Notes under the pieces: generated by a model | Database searches by the model: none | The model's input: only the letters and a program-made list of their open reading frames with translations | Told to the model about the DNA's origin: nothing | Translations under genes and position numbers: made by a program | From: Planctomyces sp. SH-PL62 | GTDB taxonomy: Bacteria > Planctomycetota > Planctomycetia > Planctomycetales > Planctomycetaceae | Assembly (NCBI GenBank): GCA_945893075.1 | Contig: CAMDDX010000012.1 | Span: forward strand, 1 to 46,104 | Length of the DNA: 46,104 bases | Direction of reading: 5' to 3' | Shown: in pieces, positions 43,581 through 46,104 of the stretch | Numbering within the stretch: position 1 is the stretch's first letter | Layout: each line of letters opens with the position of its first letter

Positions 43581-44969
43581 TTACTTCTCGACTGGATACT
43601 TGGCATTCAGCCACGCTTGCCAGCTTCCGGGGACGTTACGCACGTCGAAGCCTGCGGTTTTCAGGATGCTCGCGGCGAGGCTCGCGCGGTAGCCGCTATC
43701 GCAATAGACCGCGACCGGCTGCTGCTTGCTGAGCTCGCCGGATTTCTTCGGCACCTCCGGCAAGAAGATGTGTTTGGCACCGGGGATGTGCCCCTTCTTC
43801 CATTCGCCGGGAGAACGCACATCGAGAATCTGCAACTCGGCTGCCTGCTTCTTCACCTCGTGGACCGTCATCTGATCCAAGTGGTCCAGCGGGAGCCCGG
43901 CGTTGTCCCAGGCTTTCATCCCGCCGACGAGATACCCCGCGAACTTCGTGTATCCCGTTCGCAGGAACAGCGGCACGATCTTCGCCACGTCGTCATCGTG
44001 CTCCAGCACGAGCAGCACCGGCTGTTCCGGGTCGAGCATCCATCCGGCCCAGATGGAAAGCTCCGGCAAGCCGGCGATATTGAGTGCGCCTGCAACATGA
44101 CCGCCACCGAAAGCGAGCATCGAGCGAGTATCAACAACAACCGTTTTGCCTTTGCCGATCGCCTCTTGAAACGCCTTCGCAGGGAGACCGGGAACGAGCG
44201 GCAAGTTGCCGAGCACGTCCGGTCCCGCCGCGTTCAGCCGCTTCATGCGCTTGTAATAGGTCGGCTCGGGGGGGACGTTCGAGAGGGCAAACTGCTTGAA
44301 CTCGGCTTTGTCGGGGTGCTGGAGAAAGGGATTGAAGCGCCGTTCGTAGCCGATGGTGCTGGTCAGCCGATCGCCGATGTCCGCCCCGCAAGGAGAGCCG
44401 TGTCCGTGGGCCGGATAAATGATGAGGTCATCACCGAGCGTGAGATAAAACTTGTAGAGCGTGTCGTAAAGCTGCTCGGCCAGCTTCTCGGCCTGGTCAT
44501 CGCCCATCAGATCGGGGCGACCTGCGGAATTCACAAACAGCGAGTCGCCAGTAAAAACTCCCCACGGTTTCGGCGCACGCTTCTTTTCTCCCGCGACATA
44601 CGACATGTGCTCCGGAGTATGACCGGGCGTGTGCCGGGCGGTCAGGACTAGCTCTCCAAACTCGAAGCTCGCACCATCCTTGATCGCTTCATGATCGAAG
44701 CCGTACTTCGCTCCCCCTTCGATGCTCAGAAAGAGCTTTGCCGTTTTCACTCGCGCAGCGAGCTCCCGCGAACCGCTGACCAGATCGGCGTGGATGTGAG
44801 TCTCGAAGACATGAGTGATCGCCACCTTCCGCTGGCGCGCCAACTCGACATAGATCTCGACGTCCGGCCGCGGATCAATCACTGCGGCAGTCCCGGTCTT
44901 GTCGTCGCCGATCAAGTACGAGAGTTCGGCAATGCCCTCGGTTGAAACGGTCTCAAGAATTAGTGACAT
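43581..44969 (-). CDS. MBL-fold hydrolase with two rhodanese domains (persulfide dioxygenase-like)
   Basis: A 462-residue sulfur enzyme. Residues 1-250 are a metallo-beta-lactamase fold with metal-binding THIHADL (His58, His60, Asp62), TPGHTPEHM, GDSLF and the AHGHGSPCG loop; the residue after HAD is Leu instead of His, which the ETHE1/persulfide dioxygenase group tolerates since that His is not an iron ligand. Two rhodanese domains follow: the first lacks a catalytic cysteine, the second keeps it (Cys423 in VYCDSGYR). Such proteins oxidise or transfer persulfide sulfur. GAGGAAC precedes the ATG. It heads a unit with two YeeE/YedE transporters. Confidence 0.92.
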   Translation of the reverse strand: MSLILETVSTEGIAELSYLIGDDKTGTAAVIDPRPDVEIYVELARQRKVAITHVFETHIHADLVSGSRELAARVKTAKLFLSIEGGAKYGFDHEAIKDGASFEFGELVLTARHTPGHTPEHMSYVAGEKKRAPKPWGVFTGDSLFVNSAGRPDLMGDDQAEKLAEQLYDTLYKFYLTLGDDLIIYPAHGHGSPCGADIGDRLTSTIGYERRFNPFLQHPDKAEFKQFALSNVPPEPTYYKRMKRLNAAGPDVLGNLPLVPGLPAKAFQEAIGKGKTVVVDTRSMLAFGGGHVAGALNIAGLPELSIWAGWMLDPEQPVLLVLEHDDDVAKIVPLFLRTGYTKFAGYLVGGMKAWDNAGLPLDHLDQMTVHEVKKQAAELQILDVRSPGEWKKGHIPGAKHIFLPEVPKKSGELSKQQPVAVYCDSGYRASLAASILKTAGFDVRNVPGSWQAWLNAKYPVEK

Positions 44970-45131
44970 GGTTTTTGTTCCTCAGCGCAGCTTGCGCCGC
45001 TGCGTCAAATGAAGTTGAAGTGACTGCCGTGCAGGAAGATCTCCGAAGGATGAACGCTTCGGTGCCACCGGAGCACGACCGCGCCGGGGAACCACATTTC
45101 CGTCAATCCGGTTGTTAAAGGACTTGGTACC

Positions 45132-46049
45132 TCACCGTCCGATGTGGGCTGCGGCCATCCCTTGGTGACTTCGTTCGGTGGGAGTCACCGAGGCGGCATA
45201 AGGTGCGGGAACAATCCCGGAACCACAGTGGATCGCATACGCCTTCGTGAGTTCGGCTCCAAACAGGAAGATTTGGGCCGTGTAATAATTCCACAACAGC
45301 AGCACCACGAACGAAGCCGCTGCGCCATAAACCGAAGTCGTCGCGGTCTGGCCCAGGTACAGGCCGATGAGTGACTTCCCCGCCGTAAAAAGGACCGACG
45401 TGACCGCGGCACCAAACCAGACGTCTCGCCAGGCGATCTCCGCGTCCGGCAACAGTCGATAGATCATGGCGAAGAGCCCCGTGATGACACCGATCGAGAC
45501 CATCCACTGAATCGTGTATGAGAGGACGCTACTTTGCACCCCATCGAACAGCCCCGTCATGGCGGCCATCGCCGCACTTACGGCCAGCGACACGAGCAGG
45601 AGAAAGGCAGACCCCAGCACGAGTGAGAACGAAAGGAAGCGGCTGCGCACGATGTCCCAAATGCCGCGACCCGGCTTCGGCTCGACTTCCCAAATGGTGT
45701 TCAACGCATCCTGAAGTTGACCGAAGAGACCGACGGCACCAAGCAGTAACACGACCCCACCAACGAGACTGGCAACGATCCCCGCGCCATGTTGACCGGC
45801 GGCCGCGACCAGCGCCTGAAGCGCGTCACCTCCTTCCTTGCCAACTAGCGAACGCATCTCTCCCAGCAGCCGGCCTTCCGCTGCCTCGCGTCCAAAAACA
45901 AGTCCCGCGATCGCGACGACGATGACGAGCAGCGGGGCTAGCGCAAACGTTGTGTAGAACGCCAGCGCCGCTCCCAGGCGCGGGACTCTGTCCGCTAAGG
46001 ACTCACTCCCGGCTTCCTTCACGATGTCCCAAATGTCTCGAACAGTCAT
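45132..46049 (-). CDS. YihY/BrkB-family inner-membrane protein
   Basis: A 305-residue membrane protein with about six spans. The family hallmarks are present: RLGAALAFYTTFALAPLLV, the LLGAVGLFGQLQDALNTIW segment, the SFSLVLGSAFLLLVSLAVS span and the C-terminal YGAAASFVVLLLWNYYTAQI followed by FGAELTKAYA. YihY/BrkB proteins are widespread and of uncertain function (one was once annotated as RNase BN). I use the ATG at 46049 with GAGG 8 nt upstream; a GTG at 46058 is in frame. Monocistronic here. The 160-bp gap downstream holds nothing I recognise. Confidence 0.9.
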   Translation of the reverse strand: MTVRDIWDIVKEAGSESLADRVPRLGAALAFYTTFALAPLLVIVVAIAGLVFGREAAEGRLLGEMRSLVGKEGGDALQALVAAAGQHGAGIVASLVGGVVLLLGAVGLFGQLQDALNTIWEVEPKPGRGIWDIVRSRFLSFSLVLGSAFLLLVSLAVSAAMAAMTGLFDGVQSSVLSYTIQWMVSIGVITGLFAMIYRLLPDAEIAWRDVWFGAAVTSVLFTAGKSLIGLYLGQTATTSVYGAAASFVVLLLWNYYTAQIFLFGAELTKAYAIHCGSGIVPAPYAASVTPTERSHQGMAAAHIGR

Positions 46050-46079
46050 CGTTGTCACCTCATCCGTGTCACCGAGATT

Positions 46080-46104
46080 AGCCGCGCGGCGCTAGCCCCG
46101 GTTC
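46080..46104. repeat. Half copy of GGCGCTAGCC-type palindrome at window end
   Basis: AGCCGCGCGGCGCTAGCCCC then GGTTC matches one arm of the palindromes at 7811, 10102 and 24902. The other arm would lie beyond the window. Confidence 0.75.

Overview
The window looks like a piece of a planctomycete chromosome. The main pointers are a secreted protein made of YTV-type repeats (a family first noted in Planctomycetes), the GC-rich sequence, very large hybrid kinases and intergenic spaces packed with palindromic repeats. No tRNA, rRNA, CRISPR array or transposase gene was seen. Nearly everything is on the minus strand. The exceptions are a PIN-domain pair (10.5-11.2 kb) and an Orn/Lys/Arg decarboxylase (26.4-28.6 kb).

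Layout. 0.5-10.1 kb: a kaiC-kaiB-kaiB operon running into two hybrid histidine kinases, the second fused to CheB and CheR domains. 10.5-13.1 kb: the PIN pair and a UDP-sugar pyrophosphorylase. 13.5-14.3 kb: a tandem MpsC/DUF2294 protein. 15.0-19.6 kb: an operon with a CTP-dependent lipid kinase or cytidylyltransferase-like protein, an ABC exporter and a condensation-type acyltransferase. 20.0-22.3 kb: a methyltransferase, two small proteins and a degenerate response regulator. 22.7-24.8 kb: a His/Met-rich lipoprotein, a DUF1499 protein and a DUF1003 protein with an in-frame stop. 25.0-25.5 kb: a second MpsC protein. 30.0-39.6 kb: an operon of P-type cation ATPase, glycogen phosphorylase, phosphoketolase, acetate kinase and fumarase, which together could make ATP from stored glycogen through acetyl phosphate. 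40.2-42.0 kb: the YTV-repeat protein. 42.3-45.0 kb: a sulfur cassette with two YeeE/YedE transporters (one frameshifted) and an MBL-fold rhodanese. 45.1-46.0 kb: a YihY/BrkB membrane protein.

The most striking feature is a family of about 200-bp regulatory cassettes, six full copies and one remnant. All are on the minus strand and each sits directly upstream of a gene or operon: kaiC, both MpsC genes, the lipid-kinase/ABC operon, the methyltransferase operon and the YTV gene, with the remnant before the P-type ATPase operon. Each cassette runs from a promoter-like block to a first hairpin whose pairing is kept by compensatory changes, then a conserved single-stranded block, a second GC hairpin, and an intrinsic terminator with an almost invariant GCCGACGTGG / CCACGTCGGC stem and T-tract 40-110 bp before the start codon. 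I recognise no named riboswitch in it. My inference is a leader-RNA attenuator that co-regulates a stress or energy-limitation regulon.

A second theme is palindromic repeats inserted in frame inside signalling genes. Two different palindromes sit at the same loop of the ATPase domain in the two paralogous kinases. Others lie in the CheB-CheR linker, in a kinase-receiver linker and in the N-terminus of a KaiB.
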